A stretch of DNA of 24,914 nucleotides, from the IMG/VR virus record IMGVR_UViG_3300009285_005074, positions 1-24,914 of that record; one strand, written 5' to 3'. Numbering within the stretch: position 1 is the first letter of the stretch; each line of letters starts with the position of its first letter. The notes beneath the pieces were generated by a model. That model did no database searches and was not told where the DNA came from. It worked only from the letters and a program-made list of their open reading frames with translations. Below are positions 7,041 to 14,787 of the stretch, one piece after another. A program made the translations under genes and the position numbers. Source of the stretch: a virus.

Positions 7041-7586
7041 ATGGATGGAGGAATGCTTGGTTGGGTGGTAATGCTGGTCGCCCTGGTATGGGCTATGGGA
7101 GCGTACGGCGCTTCGGCGGCGGCGTTCGACATTGAGAGGATGGAGGGCCAGAAGATCAGCTATAAGATGGGCGCCGAGAAGATCTACAAGGGCACCATGT
7201 GTATGATCAACGCGGCTGGTTACTGTGTCCAGATATCGGATACGGCGACGGGCGATAGTTTTGCTGGTGTGGCTGCGGAAACCGTCGATAACAGTGCGGG
7301 CAGCGCCGGTGATAAGCGAATCGACGTTTGGCGGACCGGCGTCTTCAGGTTCAAGCATGCTGGTGCGGCGATCACGGACATGGGTCTTATGGCCTATGCG
7401 TCTCTTGGTGTCGCGGATGCCGGCCAGACTGTGAAGTCCGCGACGGAGGGAACGCATGCAATGATGGTCGGCAAGATCGTGGGTATGAGCGCGGATTCTT
7501 CGGCGACTCGCTGCGATGTCCTCATCGACGGTTGCACGGCTCTGGCGTCCGCTGAGACTGCCGTGATTGGTGGTTGGACGACGTAA
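7041..7586 (+). CDS. Capsid decoration protein, DUF2190-like, with hydrophobic N-terminus
   Basis: From about residue 34 the sequence resembles the DUF2190 capsid decoration/stabilisation family: MEGQKISYKMGAEKIYKGTM, DSFAGVAAETVDN, IDVWRTGVFRFKHAGAAITDMG and VGKIVGMSADSSATRCDVLIDG. Its place directly before the capsid gene fits. Unexpectedly the first 28 residues read like a signal peptide or membrane anchor (MLGWVVMLVALVWAMGAYGA, then ASAAAF). ATG 7041 is well placed after GGGAGGGG; the GTG at 7017 would lengthen it by eight residues, and the internal ATG at 7140 has no usable ribosome binding site. The hydrophobic start is therefore probably real. Confidence 0.7.
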   Translation: MDGGMLGWVVMLVALVWAMGAYGASAAAFDIERMEGQKISYKMGAEKIYKGTMCMINAAGYCVQISDTATGDSFAGVAAETVDNSAGSAGDKRIDVWRTGVFRFKHAGAAITDMGLMAYASLGVADAGQTVKSATEGTHAMMVGKIVGMSADSSATRCDVLIDGCTALASAETAVIGGWTT

Positions 7587-7651
7587 TCGCGCTACCCGGT
7601 TTCGCCGGCGCGTTCATGTAGCTGTTTTGTGTTGGGGAGGAGGGTAACCTA
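7582..7651 (+). promoter_or_regulatory. Leader element upstream of major capsid gene
   Basis: The element repeats the words seen at 6983-7040 (CGTAATCGCG, CGGCGCG, TGTAGC, TTTTGTG) and then has GGGGAGGAGGG, a strong ribosome binding site eight bases from the GTG start at 7652. Confidence 0.4.
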
Positions 7652-8608
7652 GTGGGCGGAAATCTGTATACTGCGGGGTCAGGGATGGGCGATTTGCCTG
7701 TCGGTCCCCTGACGAAGGGTCTCAAGGCGCTTTTCATGAAAGCGTACAAGGAGTATTCCGAGAAGAGTGTCGTGCTGCGAGTCTGCACGATCACCGACTC
7801 GACGTCGGACTCTGAGGATTACTCCTGGCTCGGGGCGGTTCCGAAGATCCGCGAGTTCCTGGCGGAACGCCGGGCGAAGTCGCTTGCGAACTTCAATTAC
7901 AACCTGAAGAACCAAACCTGGGAGAACACGATCGGGGTCAAGCGCTCCGATCTGGAGGATAACAAGCTTGGCATGCTTCGGACACGCATTCGCCAGCTTG
8001 CCCAGGAGGCGGTTCGCTACAAGGAAGAGAAGGTCATGTCGTTCCTGACCTCGGCTCTCGGTTCTGACGCGGCGCCGTATCTGTGCTACGACGGCACGGG
8101 CCTTATCGACACCGCTCACACCGCGACTTCTGAGGAGGGTGGGGCGACTCAGTCGAACAGGGCCGGGACGGCGCTGGCCATCGCTACTCTGTGGACGGCG
8201 ATCGGGGCTATGCGTGGTTTCAAGGATGACACCGGGCGCATCCTGGGGATGGTGCCGGACACTCTGCTTGTGGAGCCGTGTCTCGAGCAGACCGCATTCG
8301 AGCTCTTGGAACCGATCAGTGCTTCTGCGCAGTCCGCTGCTCTGAAGCACTTGAACATCGAGCCGGTTGTGAGCTCCTATCTCTATTCCACGGCAACGGC
8401 GGCGAACGGGAATTGGTTCTTGCTCGACTCCCAGAGCGAGGTCAAGGGCGTCATCTTGCAGGAACGGACTTCGGTGGAGTTTGGTTCCCTTGAGAAGGAC
8501 TCGGATAGCGGTTTCTTGCGTGACGAGTTCCTTTATGGCACTAGGGCCCGGTGGGCAGTGGGTGCGGGCTTCTGGCCGGCGATCTACGGCAATGCCGGCG
8601 CTGGCTAG
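7652..8608 (+). CDS. Major capsid protein, Mu gpT-like
   Basis: This is the shell subunit, with 318 residues against about 305 in Mu gpT. The N-terminal half shows the family signature: YSWLGAVPKIREFLAERRAK, then LKNQTWENTIGVKRSDLEDN (the gpT phrase that precedes the helical spine) and LAQEAVRYKEEKVMSFLTSALG. The C-terminal half ends with RARWAVGAGFWPAIYGNAG. It probably adopts the HK97 fold. The GTG start follows GGGGAGGAGGG. Together with the DUF935 portal and the I/Z-like protease it shows that the head module is of Mu type throughout. A terminator-like hairpin follows 41 bp after the stop. Confidence 0.88.
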   Translation: MGGNLYTAGSGMGDLPVGPLTKGLKALFMKAYKEYSEKSVVLRVCTITDSTSDSEDYSWLGAVPKIREFLAERRAKSLANFNYNLKNQTWENTIGVKRSDLEDNKLGMLRTRIRQLAQEAVRYKEEKVMSFLTSALGSDAAPYLCYDGTGLIDTAHTATSEEGGATQSNRAGTALAIATLWTAIGAMRGFKDDTGRILGMVPDTLLVEPCLEQTAFELLEPISASAQSAALKHLNIEPVVSSYLYSTATAANGNWFLLDSQSEVKGVILQERTSVEFGSLEKDSDSGFLRDEFLYGTRARWAVGAGFWPAIYGNAGAG

Positions 8609-8649
8609 GGTTAGCAGAATGGCGAAAGCGTCGTTCGGGTGGGGCTGGT

Positions 8650-8683
8650 GGCCCGGGCCGGTATTCCCGGTCCGGGCCTCTTT
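8650..8683 (+). terminator. Terminator/attenuator after the capsid gene
   Basis: GGCCCGGGCCGG (8650-8661) pairs with CCGGTCCGGGCC (8667-8678), 12 bp with one G-T pair, around the loop TATTC, followed by TCTTTC. It probably reduces transcription downstream of the highly expressed capsid gene while letting some through to the surface genes. Confidence 0.65.
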
Positions 8684-8699
8684 CATGTGAGGAGGGACT

Positions 8700-9332
8700 A
8701 TGGAAAAGGGTCAGTTGCTATGGAGTGGGTCGGTTGCTTGGACGGTGAACGAAGACGCGGTAAAGACTCTCGATGTGCCGTTGCTTCCGATCGGAGACGA
8801 GGAACAATTTCTGCTGTCGGTTCGGAACGGCTCCTCCGTTGTCGATCTGACGGTCGACGTTGGGTTTCTCTCTGAGGTCTATCCGTCTTCTACGACGCCC
8901 AGGGTTGAGACGGCTTGTACGACTGTCGACGTTGGGGATAAGGTCACTTGTGTTGGGCATGGCTTGGTTGTTGGCGATTGTATTGTCTTCGGGGATACTG
9001 AGGGCGGCGTCACGGTGGGTACGAAGTACTACGTGATCGCGGTTGCTGACGCGGACAATTTCCAGTTCGCGACCGCGCGCGGCGCCGCGGCGTTCACCGT
9101 GGATGCGACAGCCGGAGCGAATACGTTTACGGTGACTGAGGAGTTCTTCGTGTTGACCTCTATCTCCGTTCCGAAGTTCGCGGCGGGAACGACTGTGGCG
9201 GCGGTTGCCGGTCTGGTGTGCCGGATCATATCGGGATGGCCGTATGGTCCGGATGGCGGTCGGTTGTCGTTCATGAAGTCCGCGGCGACGGCCGCGATTT
9301 TCGGCGCGTATGCTGAGATTCGTCGGTTGTGA
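8700..9332 (+). CDS. Beta-rich structural protein, function unknown
   Basis: This 210-residue protein has an ATG preceded by GAGGAGG. Residues 1-60 look like a small beta domain. The middle holds a module starting at GDKVTCVGHGLVVGDCIVFG and continuing through GGVTVGTKYYVIAVADADNF, a beta pattern common in phage neck, tail and fibre proteins. The C-terminus (YGPDGGRLSFMKSAATAAIFG) is conserved-looking but unassigned. Position right after the capsid gene suggests a virion protein, perhaps a neck or spike base. No tail-tube or tape-measure feature is seen in it. Confidence 0.55.
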   Translation: MEKGQLLWSGSVAWTVNEDAVKTLDVPLLPIGDEEQFLLSVRNGSSVVDLTVDVGFLSEVYPSSTTPRVETACTTVDVGDKVTCVGHGLVVGDCIVFGDTEGGVTVGTKYYVIAVADADNFQFATARGAAAFTVDATAGANTFTVTEEFFVLTSISVPKFAAGTTVAAVAGLVCRIISGWPYGPDGGRLSFMKSAATAAIFGAYAEIRRL

Positions 9333-9340
9333 GGCATGGT

Positions 9341-10597
9341 ATGGAGGTGATCCCTGCTGTTGGTCGTGCCGTGCGGTCAGCTCGTGTGCACGCTGGCAGT
9401 AGCTATGGTCGCACGTTGTGTAACCTTGCTCAGCAGCATTACAGCGTCGATGTGGATGTCGACTGTGGTACGGCTGGGAAGTGGTTCGCGGCGGGCGGGG
9501 GAACGATCGGTTGGGACACGTCCAACTATTATGCGGGGTCTACTCAATCGGTCACGGTTACTGGTGGACCGACTCCGATCTTGCAGTATCGGACTCCTGC
9601 GGCGCCCCTGAACCTGGCTGGCAAGTATTTGCTCGTTCGTCTTCAGAGGAACGACGCGGTGCCGGACGCGACCTATGGCAGCTATACGGTGAAGTTCTAC
9701 AGTGAGTCGAACTACTCGAAGGTGTCTTCGGTATTCACTCTGTGGGGCGTTGGCCGTCACTACAATGCTTGTGATAGCTGTCAGGGTTGGTTTGAGTTCT
9801 GTATGCCTATGGCTGATGTGGGCCTGGGAACGCTGACTGACTTCACGGCAATCACGATGATCACTGTTCAGTCTAACCTGGCGGCGGGTGGTGAGGCTGA
9901 TTTCGGCTTGCATCGATTACAGGTCTTGTCGGCGGTTGGGTCGTATTACTGCATACGCATAGATTGGGTATCTCCGTTGAGGGTAGACGCGGTCGCGGCG
10001 TACGCTAAAGCGGCTGGTGTCAGGTTGACTATCGGGGCATGGATGGCGTCTCTTGACGGTGGAAGCGGTTTGTCGACGTGGGATGTTCGGCGGCTTATCG
10101 ATAGTGGGCATGAAATCGTGGTCTATGGTAATGCTCCTGTAAGTCGGACGTGGGACGATTGGACTCCGGCGCAGAAGTTGGAGTATATCCCTGCTCGGTT
10201 GAAGGATATGTGCAGGCAAGTGGGGATGGATTGGAACGGGGTGTTTTTTGTTCCGGGCGGGAACGGTGTGTCGGTGTGGGATCGGGTTAACCTGGTTGGT
10301 CCGGGGATTCTGTCGTGTATCAGTGGGACTAGTACGACGGTTGTGGGTCTGTATATGCTGCAGGTTCCTGGGTTTCGTCAATTGGATTGGACTGGGTTCA
10401 TAAACGGCGGGGCGGATGGTTTGATCCCGAGTTGGCTTCCTGGGAAGATAACTGAGTGTGAGTCGAACGGTGGATGCGTGGTTCTGGGCGCTCACATATC
10501 GGACGACGATCATGTAGCGAGCCTGGAGGCTGCGATAGATGCGCTGGCGGCTTCGGCGTTGGCTTGCAGGACGTTCGGGGATTTTGTGAGTCAGTGA
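9341..10597 (+). CDS. Spike-like protein: beta domain plus degenerate polysaccharide-deacetylase domain
   Basis: This protein has 418 residues. The N-terminal half (to about 200) reads as a beta-sandwich with carbohydrate-binding character (GKWFAAGGGTIGWDTSNYYA, YGSYTVKFYSESNYSK). From about 205 it follows the NodB/polysaccharide deacetylase order: YYCIRIDWVSPLRVDAVAAY at the first strand, RLTIGAWMASLDG, then RRLIDSGHEIVVYGNAP and a late GVFFVPGGNGVSVWDRVN. Canonical enzymes have an Asp-Asp pair at the first strand and a His-x3-His metal site. Here one Asp and one His (of GHEI) remain, so it may bind glycans without cutting them. A receptor-binding spike is likely. ATG 9341 follows TGAGG; GTG 9329 overlaps the previous stop. 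Confidence 0.6.
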   Translation: MEVIPAVGRAVRSARVHAGSSYGRTLCNLAQQHYSVDVDVDCGTAGKWFAAGGGTIGWDTSNYYAGSTQSVTVTGGPTPILQYRTPAAPLNLAGKYLLVRLQRNDAVPDATYGSYTVKFYSESNYSKVSSVFTLWGVGRHYNACDSCQGWFEFCMPMADVGLGTLTDFTAITMITVQSNLAAGGEADFGLHRLQVLSAVGSYYCIRIDWVSPLRVDAVAAYAKAAGVRLTIGAWMASLDGGSGLSTWDVRRLIDSGHEIVVYGNAPVSRTWDDWTPAQKLEYIPARLKDMCRQVGMDWNGVFFVPGGNGVSVWDRVNLVGPGILSCISGTSTTVVGLYMLQVPGFRQLDWTGFINGGADGLIPSWLPGKITECESNGGCVVLGAHISDDDHVASLEAAIDALAASALACRTFGDFVSQ

Positions 10598-10606
10598 GGT
10601 GTGGCC

Positions 10607-11356
10607 GTGGAGAAGAATGCTGTCGGTCGTGGCAGGGAATGGGATTCGGTTGTCCAGCCGGTGGGGCTTGGCCGTGGGTGCGTTCTGCGGGTCGATATGG
10701 AGTCTGCGGGGTCGGCTCGCGTTCTCGATGGTGTGGGTGTGTCCCATGGGACGGTTACGGGTGCTGTGCGGACCGTGGAGAGGTCGGGGCTTTCGCGTTT
10801 CTTCGACGGCACGGATGATCTGATCGACTGCGGTAAGGCCAGTGTTCTGGGTCTTTTGAACACTCTGACGATTGAGGCGTGGGTCAGGCCTAATATTGCG
10901 TATGCGAGCTCTGATGCCACCGTTCGGTATCGGGCTATTGTCTGCAAGGCTTCGGGCGGCGCCGCTTCCGGCGTGTCTTATCTCATGGACTGGTACGGGG
11001 ATCAGACTGGCCGGACTCTGCGGCTTACCGTGAGTGACGGGGTGGCGCTCAAGAGTCATACGTCGACGGGGTGTGATATGGCTCAGTCTTGGACTCATGT
11101 GGTTGGGACTGTGGAGTACCCGGGCCAGATGAAGTTGTACAAGAACGGGGCTCTGTTGTCCGCTATCGCGAGCACGAAGGGTTGCCAGTTGGTTGACACT
11201 GAAGTCCATATCGGTCGAAATTTCAGGTTGGGGAATACGACGTATACTTGGTCCGGTTGGATCGGGGATGTAGGGTTGTATTCGGTGGCGTTGAGCGCGG
11301 GGGAGATCCGGGATCGGTTCCGTCGTGGCGCTCGGAAGTATGGGGTGGCGTGGTAG
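10607..11356 (+). CDS. LamG/concanavalin-like surface protein
   Basis: This 249-residue protein has a single LamG-type beta-sandwich. The markers are SRFFDGTDDLIDCGKASVLG, LTIEAWVRPNIA, a central WTHVVGTVEYPGQMKLYKNG and the late WSGWIGDVGLYSVALSAGEI followed by RDRFRRGARKYG. Such domains bind glycans or form the head-binding part of fibres. As the last gene before the terminator, and after the deacetylase-like protein, it is probably exposed on the particle and helps host recognition. GTG 10607 is preceded by TGAGGT at good spacing; GTG 10601 is two residues longer. Confidence 0.7.
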   Translation: MEKNAVGRGREWDSVVQPVGLGRGCVLRVDMESAGSARVLDGVGVSHGTVTGAVRTVERSGLSRFFDGTDDLIDCGKASVLGLLNTLTIEAWVRPNIAYASSDATVRYRAIVCKASGGAASGVSYLMDWYGDQTGRTLRLTVSDGVALKSHTSTGCDMAQSWTHVVGTVEYPGQMKLYKNGALLSAIASTKGCQLVDTEVHIGRNFRLGNTTYTWSGWIGDVGLYSVALSAGEIRDRFRRGARKYGVAW

Positions 11357-11387
11357 GTTTGTGTCGGTGGGTGGTCTCCTTGTTGTT

Positions 11388-11422
11388 GCCCGGGTACCTG
11401 TAGTGGTGCCCGGGCTTCTTTT
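11388..11422 (+). terminator. Terminator of the rightward block
   Basis: GCCCGGGTACC (11388-11398) pairs with GGTGCCCGGGC (11405-11415), 11 bp with one T-G pair, around the loop TGTAGT, followed by TTCTTTT. It lies 31 bp after the LamG stop and just before the end of the convergent leftward operon. Confidence 0.8.
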
Positions 11423-11460
11423 GCGCTACGTGGTTGCGCCGGCTGAAGTTTGTAGCGGGG

Positions 11461-11811
11461 TTACTCTGGGGTGTAGAACCTGTCGGAGACTGCTGGCGCG
11501 TCTGCCTCGCCCAGGATGAACCGCGCGTCGATCACGTCTCCGGTCGAGAGGTCATTCCAGTGTTCTGCGATGTATGTGTGGCAGGTTGTGAGTGTCCGGG
11601 AATTCCACCGTATGGCGTCGTAGTGGACTTTGTTCAGTTCCGGCCAAAGCATATAGGTGAACTTGTTTCCGGGCTGCCAGCCGATGGAGCCGAGCAGGAA
11701 TCGTTCCGGTTCCGTGAGGTCGGCTGTGTCTCCGTGGATGCAGATTGCTGTTATCCTTGTCGCGTTGTCTCTGATCTCGAATAGCTTTACTTCGACTGCT
11801 GATTTCTCCAT
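11461..11811 (-). CDS. Conserved phage hypothetical protein
   Basis: The 116-residue protein has the elements IRDNATRITAICIHGDTADL, ERFLLGSIGWQPGNKFTYML, HYDAIRW, HTYIAEHWNDLSTGDVIDAR and FILGEA. I recognise this style from small phage proteins of unknown role in which an initial beta strand is followed by a conserved EHWD-type helix, but no function is known to me. It is the last gene of the leftward operon and has a good ribosome binding site (AAGGAGAGCACC). Confidence 0.65.
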   Translation of the reverse strand: MEKSAVEVKLFEIRDNATRITAICIHGDTADLTEPERFLLGSIGWQPGNKFTYMLWPELNKVHYDAIRWNSRTLTTCHTYIAEHWNDLSTGDVIDARFILGEADAPAVSDRFYTPE

Positions 11812-11873
11812 GGTGCTCTCCTTGTGGGGTCTCTATCCGCTAGGCGTCCCCGATCTCTGGCTTGTAGCGGGGG

Positions 11874-13472
11874 TTACATCTTGCAAGTGCTGGAGCTGGC
11901 CGGCTGGCCGATTATGACGCCTTGCCTGGCTCTTGTGACCGCGACATACATGAGCCTCTGAATCGAGTCTCGGTGAATCCCCGACCATTGGTGGAGTCCC
12001 TGGGGACTGAGGTCCGGGAATACGATTACTACGTCGGCTTCGCCTCCTTTCACGCTGTGAATCGTTCCAATGACGATCTCCGGTGGTATGGCCCTGGCGT
12101 CCAGGAAGTCGGCGCCGCGGGTCCGGGCTATGGTGAGCGGGTATGCGGCCTTGGCCCTGGCGGCGTTGTTGACCAGGTTGGCTTCCCACCAGTCCAGGTC
12201 GCAGGCTAAGATCGCGTTGGCGGCGTCGTCTTCGAACAGCGAAAATAGCACGTCGAGATTGACGTGTGTGATCTCTTCTAGCTTAGATTTCATCCCGTGT
12301 CGGAAGACGCCTTTGGCCTGGAGAACGGACGCCGCGGCTTTGAGTTGGGTTGGCGTCCACCAGGCTTTGTCCTTGGTTCTGACCGATAGGAACGATGACA
12401 CCCGCTCGGCGTATGTGGTTCCCTGGGTAAGCCGAAGTGGGTTCCAGTCTGCTCGGATCATCCGGTATGGGTTGTGGAACGGGATGCCCTTGTCTCTGAG
12501 GGCGTTCTTTATCGGGTCGACCATATACGAACACGACGCTATGACCATTGCCGTCATGCCGCGGTCGATGATCTTGTCGAGCGCTCGGAGTATGCCGAGC
12601 GCATCCTGGAATGTGAACGGGGCTCTGGAGATGAATCCTGGGTCTGCTGACTGCCGGGGCAGGAAGTCCTTTGGAATCCGCTTTGGCACTTTCGATATCC
12701 ACGTGACGGCATATTCCCAGACGTTGAATGGGAGGCGGTGAGATTGTTCGAGGACAATGTCGTCGTCTGTGAGGTCTCCTCCGGCGAATGCTTCTGGCGT
12801 GGCTCCGGCGAACTGATAGATACACTGGTCGTCGTCCCCGCATAGTATCAGGTTGTCCGCGGCCGCTGCCCAATGTTTGACCACGCTCATCTGAAGGGCT
12901 GTGCAATCCTGGGCTTCGTCGACAAGGATAAGCCGTGGCTTGCCCGGCGCTGCCTGGGAACTCTCCAGTGCGGCTTCGAGCATGTCGGTGAAGTCTATGC
13001 CTCCTTCTACTGCCTTCCACCTGTTCCACGCCTCGGCGTATGCACGGGCACGGCTGGGCCATTTCTCCACGGGAATCATACGATTACGGAGGATGGTTAC
13101 GAGCGCGTGGATTTCATCCCCCTGAGTCTGGGAGTCCCCATACTCGAGCCCTGATCCCATATCCTTGCTCTGGGGCAGCGACAGGCTATACTCGGGCGCG
13201 TAGGCGTTCCATAGCTTCACTGAAGCGGGCTTGGATTCCAGAATCGGCGGGCGCCCTATCAGTTCATAGGCGGCCTTGTGAATCGTTCCCACCTGATTCT
13301 CCGGGATGGTCGGCGCCCGCGAAGCTATCTCCTCAGCGGCCGCATTTGTGTAGCTGCAGATCATCACTGCGCCGGGGCCGATGTCCTCTGCGGCCTGGCT
13401 CGCTATCGCGGTGAGGGTGGCGGTCTTACCGGTTCCGGGTGGGCCGAATATGCGTTTGGTGTTCAAGCTCAA
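11874..13472 (-). CDS. UvrD/Rep-like superfamily 1 DNA helicase
   Basis: This ATP-dependent 3'-5' type helicase of 532 residues probably assists replication or recombination of the phage genome. Motifs: Walker A FGPPGTGKT (about 9-17), Ia CSYTNAAAEE (about 39-48), II VDEAQD (about 184-189), III GDDDQCIYQFAGA (about 212-224), IV-V VIGTIHSVKGGEADVV (about 475-490) and VI YVAVTRAR (about 516-523). The central 2B-like part is reduced compared with UvrD, which is near 720 residues. The start is a TTG behind ACGAGG; a second TTG two codons on is equally possible. A 149-bp gap with a hairpin separates it from the upstream gene, one of the wider gaps within the operon. Confidence 0.9.
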   Translation of the reverse strand: MSLNTKRIFGPPGTGKTATLTAIASQAAEDIGPGAVMICSYTNAAAEEIASRAPTIPENQVGTIHKAAYELIGRPPILESKPASVKLWNAYAPEYSLSLPQSKDMGSGLEYGDSQTQGDEIHALVTILRNRMIPVEKWPSRARAYAEAWNRWKAVEGGIDFTDMLEAALESSQAAPGKPRLILVDEAQDCTALQMSVVKHWAAAADNLILCGDDDQCIYQFAGATPEAFAGGDLTDDDIVLEQSHRLPFNVWEYAVTWISKVPKRIPKDFLPRQSADPGFISRAPFTFQDALGILRALDKIIDRGMTAMVIASCSYMVDPIKNALRDKGIPFHNPYRMIRADWNPLRLTQGTTYAERVSSFLSVRTKDKAWWTPTQLKAAASVLQAKGVFRHGMKSKLEEITHVNLDVLFSLFEDDAANAILACDLDWWEANLVNNAARAKAAYPLTIARTRGADFLDARAIPPEIVIGTIHSVKGGEADVVIVFPDLSPQGLHQWSGIHRDSIQRLMYVAVTRARQGVIIGQPASSSTCKM

Positions 13473-13576
13473 TGACCTCGTAGGATTCGATTCTGAGAGA
13501 GCGGGCTATATCTGCCTGTCTGGAGGCTCAGGCGGGTGGTGCCTGCCGCGCTGTGCGGTGGGGTAGGGATAATTGC

Positions 13577-13610
13577 GGCCCGGCTTTGCCCTCGCTGCAT
13601 CCGCCGGGCC
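13577..13610 (-). repeat. Hairpin in gap upstream of helicase
   Basis: GGCCCGGC (13577-13584) pairs with GCCGGGCC (13603-13610) around an 18-nt loop, in the 149-bp gap between the small gene at 13622 and the helicase. No T-run follows on the leftward strand. It could attenuate transcription or protect the 3' end of the upstream message. Confidence 0.4.
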
Positions 13611-13621
13611 TGGCGAAACCT

Positions 13622-13885
13622 CTATTTAGGATTCTTCCGCGCGGCCTCCTCCAGTTCCGCGTCGATCTCCCGCTGGGCGTCGGCCAATGGCCGCTCACAC
13701 CTGTATTCTACAACGGCATGATCTAGCGCAACCTGCGGGCTAAGTTCCGACGCCATTATGCGCATCGCCCGATACAGCACGGCGGCGGTGTAGGCGAATG
13801 CCTCTATGGCGGCGTCGCCGGGTTCGTAGTGATTACGCGGACGCGACCGCTGCTCGCATTCGTCGCGGGTTATAATCTCAGGCAT
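13622..13885 (-). CDS. Small hypothetical protein
   Basis: This 87-residue protein starts at an ATG preceded by GGAGGGTGACC and overlaps the stop of the next upstream gene by 8 bp. It begins MPEIITRDECEQRSR, has an Ala-rich helix (DAAIEAFAYTAAVLYRAMRI) and ends with a charged helix (ADAQREIDAELEEAARKN). It is probably helical and soluble. No domain is recognised. The longer open frame upstream overlaps a real gene and was rejected. Confidence 0.65.
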   Translation of the reverse strand: MPEIITRDECEQRSRPRNHYEPGDAAIEAFAYTAAVLYRAMRIMASELSPQVALDHAVVEYRCERPLADAQREIDAELEEAARKNPK

Positions 13886-14216
13886 GGTCACCCTCCGTAA
13901 TCCGTAACAGACACTTGACGACGCGTTTGTCATCAGGCCCCAAACCCGCATACTCGAAGAACTTCTCGCCACTGCCGACTACCAGCACGCGCTCGCGGGA
14001 TACCTCACACGGCCATTCGATAGGGCAAGTCACGCCCTGCGCGGGGCCGTCGACATCTACCTCCCGCGACTCCTCCTCCTCGCCGATGGCGCAGAGGAGT
14101 TCGTTTGTCATCTGTATCGCGTTGCGGGCATAGTCGTGAGATGTCAGGTTGTCCTTGGCGATCAACGCGGCCTCTATTGTTGTCGCCATCAGCGCGCGAA
14201 GCTCATACGGGGTCAT
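13878..14216 (-). CDS. Small hypothetical protein
   Basis: This 112-residue protein is coupled to both neighbours by short overlaps. The N-terminal half is helical (MTPYELRALMATTIEAALIA and NAIQMTNELLCAIGEEEESR). The C-terminal half looks like a beta unit (GVTCPIEWPCEVSRERVLVV, then KFFEYAGLGPDDKRVVKCLL). No catalytic pattern is seen. It could be an accessory protein of the replication operon. Confidence 0.65.
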   Translation of the reverse strand: MTPYELRALMATTIEAALIAKDNLTSHDYARNAIQMTNELLCAIGEEEESREVDVDGPAQGVTCPIEWPCEVSRERVLVVGSGEKFFEYAGLGPDDKRVVKCLLRITEGDHA

Positions 14217-14403
14217 TGGTTGCCTCTTTGATCTTGGCCGCGAGCGCGATGAGCACGTCGTTCCGTTCTCGTACTGTTTGGTAGTCGATTTCGAGACGCG
14301 CGATAGTGGCCTTGTTCACTCGTGCCAGATCAACCAAGCCGTTGATGGTTTCGATGACGCAGGTGACTTCGGACATGAAGCGGTCGACATCATAGCATGA
14401 CAT
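14203..14403 (-). CDS. Small coiled-coil protein
   Basis: This 66-residue protein is strongly helical (RFMSEVTCVIETINGLVDLA, then RLEIDYQTVRERNDVLIALA). ATG 14403 follows TGGAGG and lies inside the end of the upstream zinc-protein gene (14 bp overlap). The upstream in-frame extension is low-complexity and overlaps that gene, so it was not used. No function recognised. Confidence 0.6.
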   Translation of the reverse strand: MSCYDVDRFMSEVTCVIETINGLVDLARVNKATIARLEIDYQTVRERNDVLIALAAKIKEATNDPV

Positions 14404-14746
14404 GGTCGGCCTCCACGTCTTTTGCTGCTTGGGATTCTTGTTCGGTTCGCCGTTTCTCGGTATGGCATGCCCAACACCAGTGGTGGTGCCAGTATCGTTT
14501 GCCTGGCGGGGGGGGTCCGTGGTGCTGTAAGAGGTTTCCGTGTTTGCATCGGGCATGTGGGGTCCGGGTCGAGTTGACGTGGTGAATCTTGCCGGTGGGG
14601 TCCAGGTAATGTCCGTGGGGCATCTGGCGCTGTGGATCCACGGCGCGTAGTGGTATCATTGTCCCCTTTAGGGGGCCGTATTTGTAGCAGAGGCGAACTC
14701 GAATCAGGTCGGGTTCTTCCGGGGTTGCTTTGAGTATCTTGCACAT
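14390..14746 (-). CDS. Putative zinc-binding protein
   Basis: This 118-residue protein begins with beta-like sequence (LIRVRLCYKYGPLKGTMIPL). A Cys/His-rich part follows: HARCKHG (Cys about 67), then WHHHWCWACHTEKRR (Cys about 91 and 94). The spacing is reminiscent of HNH or zinc-ribbon proteins, but the full HNH catalytic pattern is not present, so I call only a zinc-binding fold. The ribosome binding site is AGGAG ten bases before the ATG. Confidence 0.55.
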   Translation of the reverse strand: MCKILKATPEEPDLIRVRLCYKYGPLKGTMIPLRAVDPQRQMPHGHYLDPTGKIHHVNSTRTPHARCKHGNLLQHHGPPPPGKRYWHHHWCWACHTEKRRTEQESQAAKDVEADHVML

Positions 14747-14787
14747 GGGTGTGTGTCTCCTGGGAATGCGCTACGTTTCATATCGAT

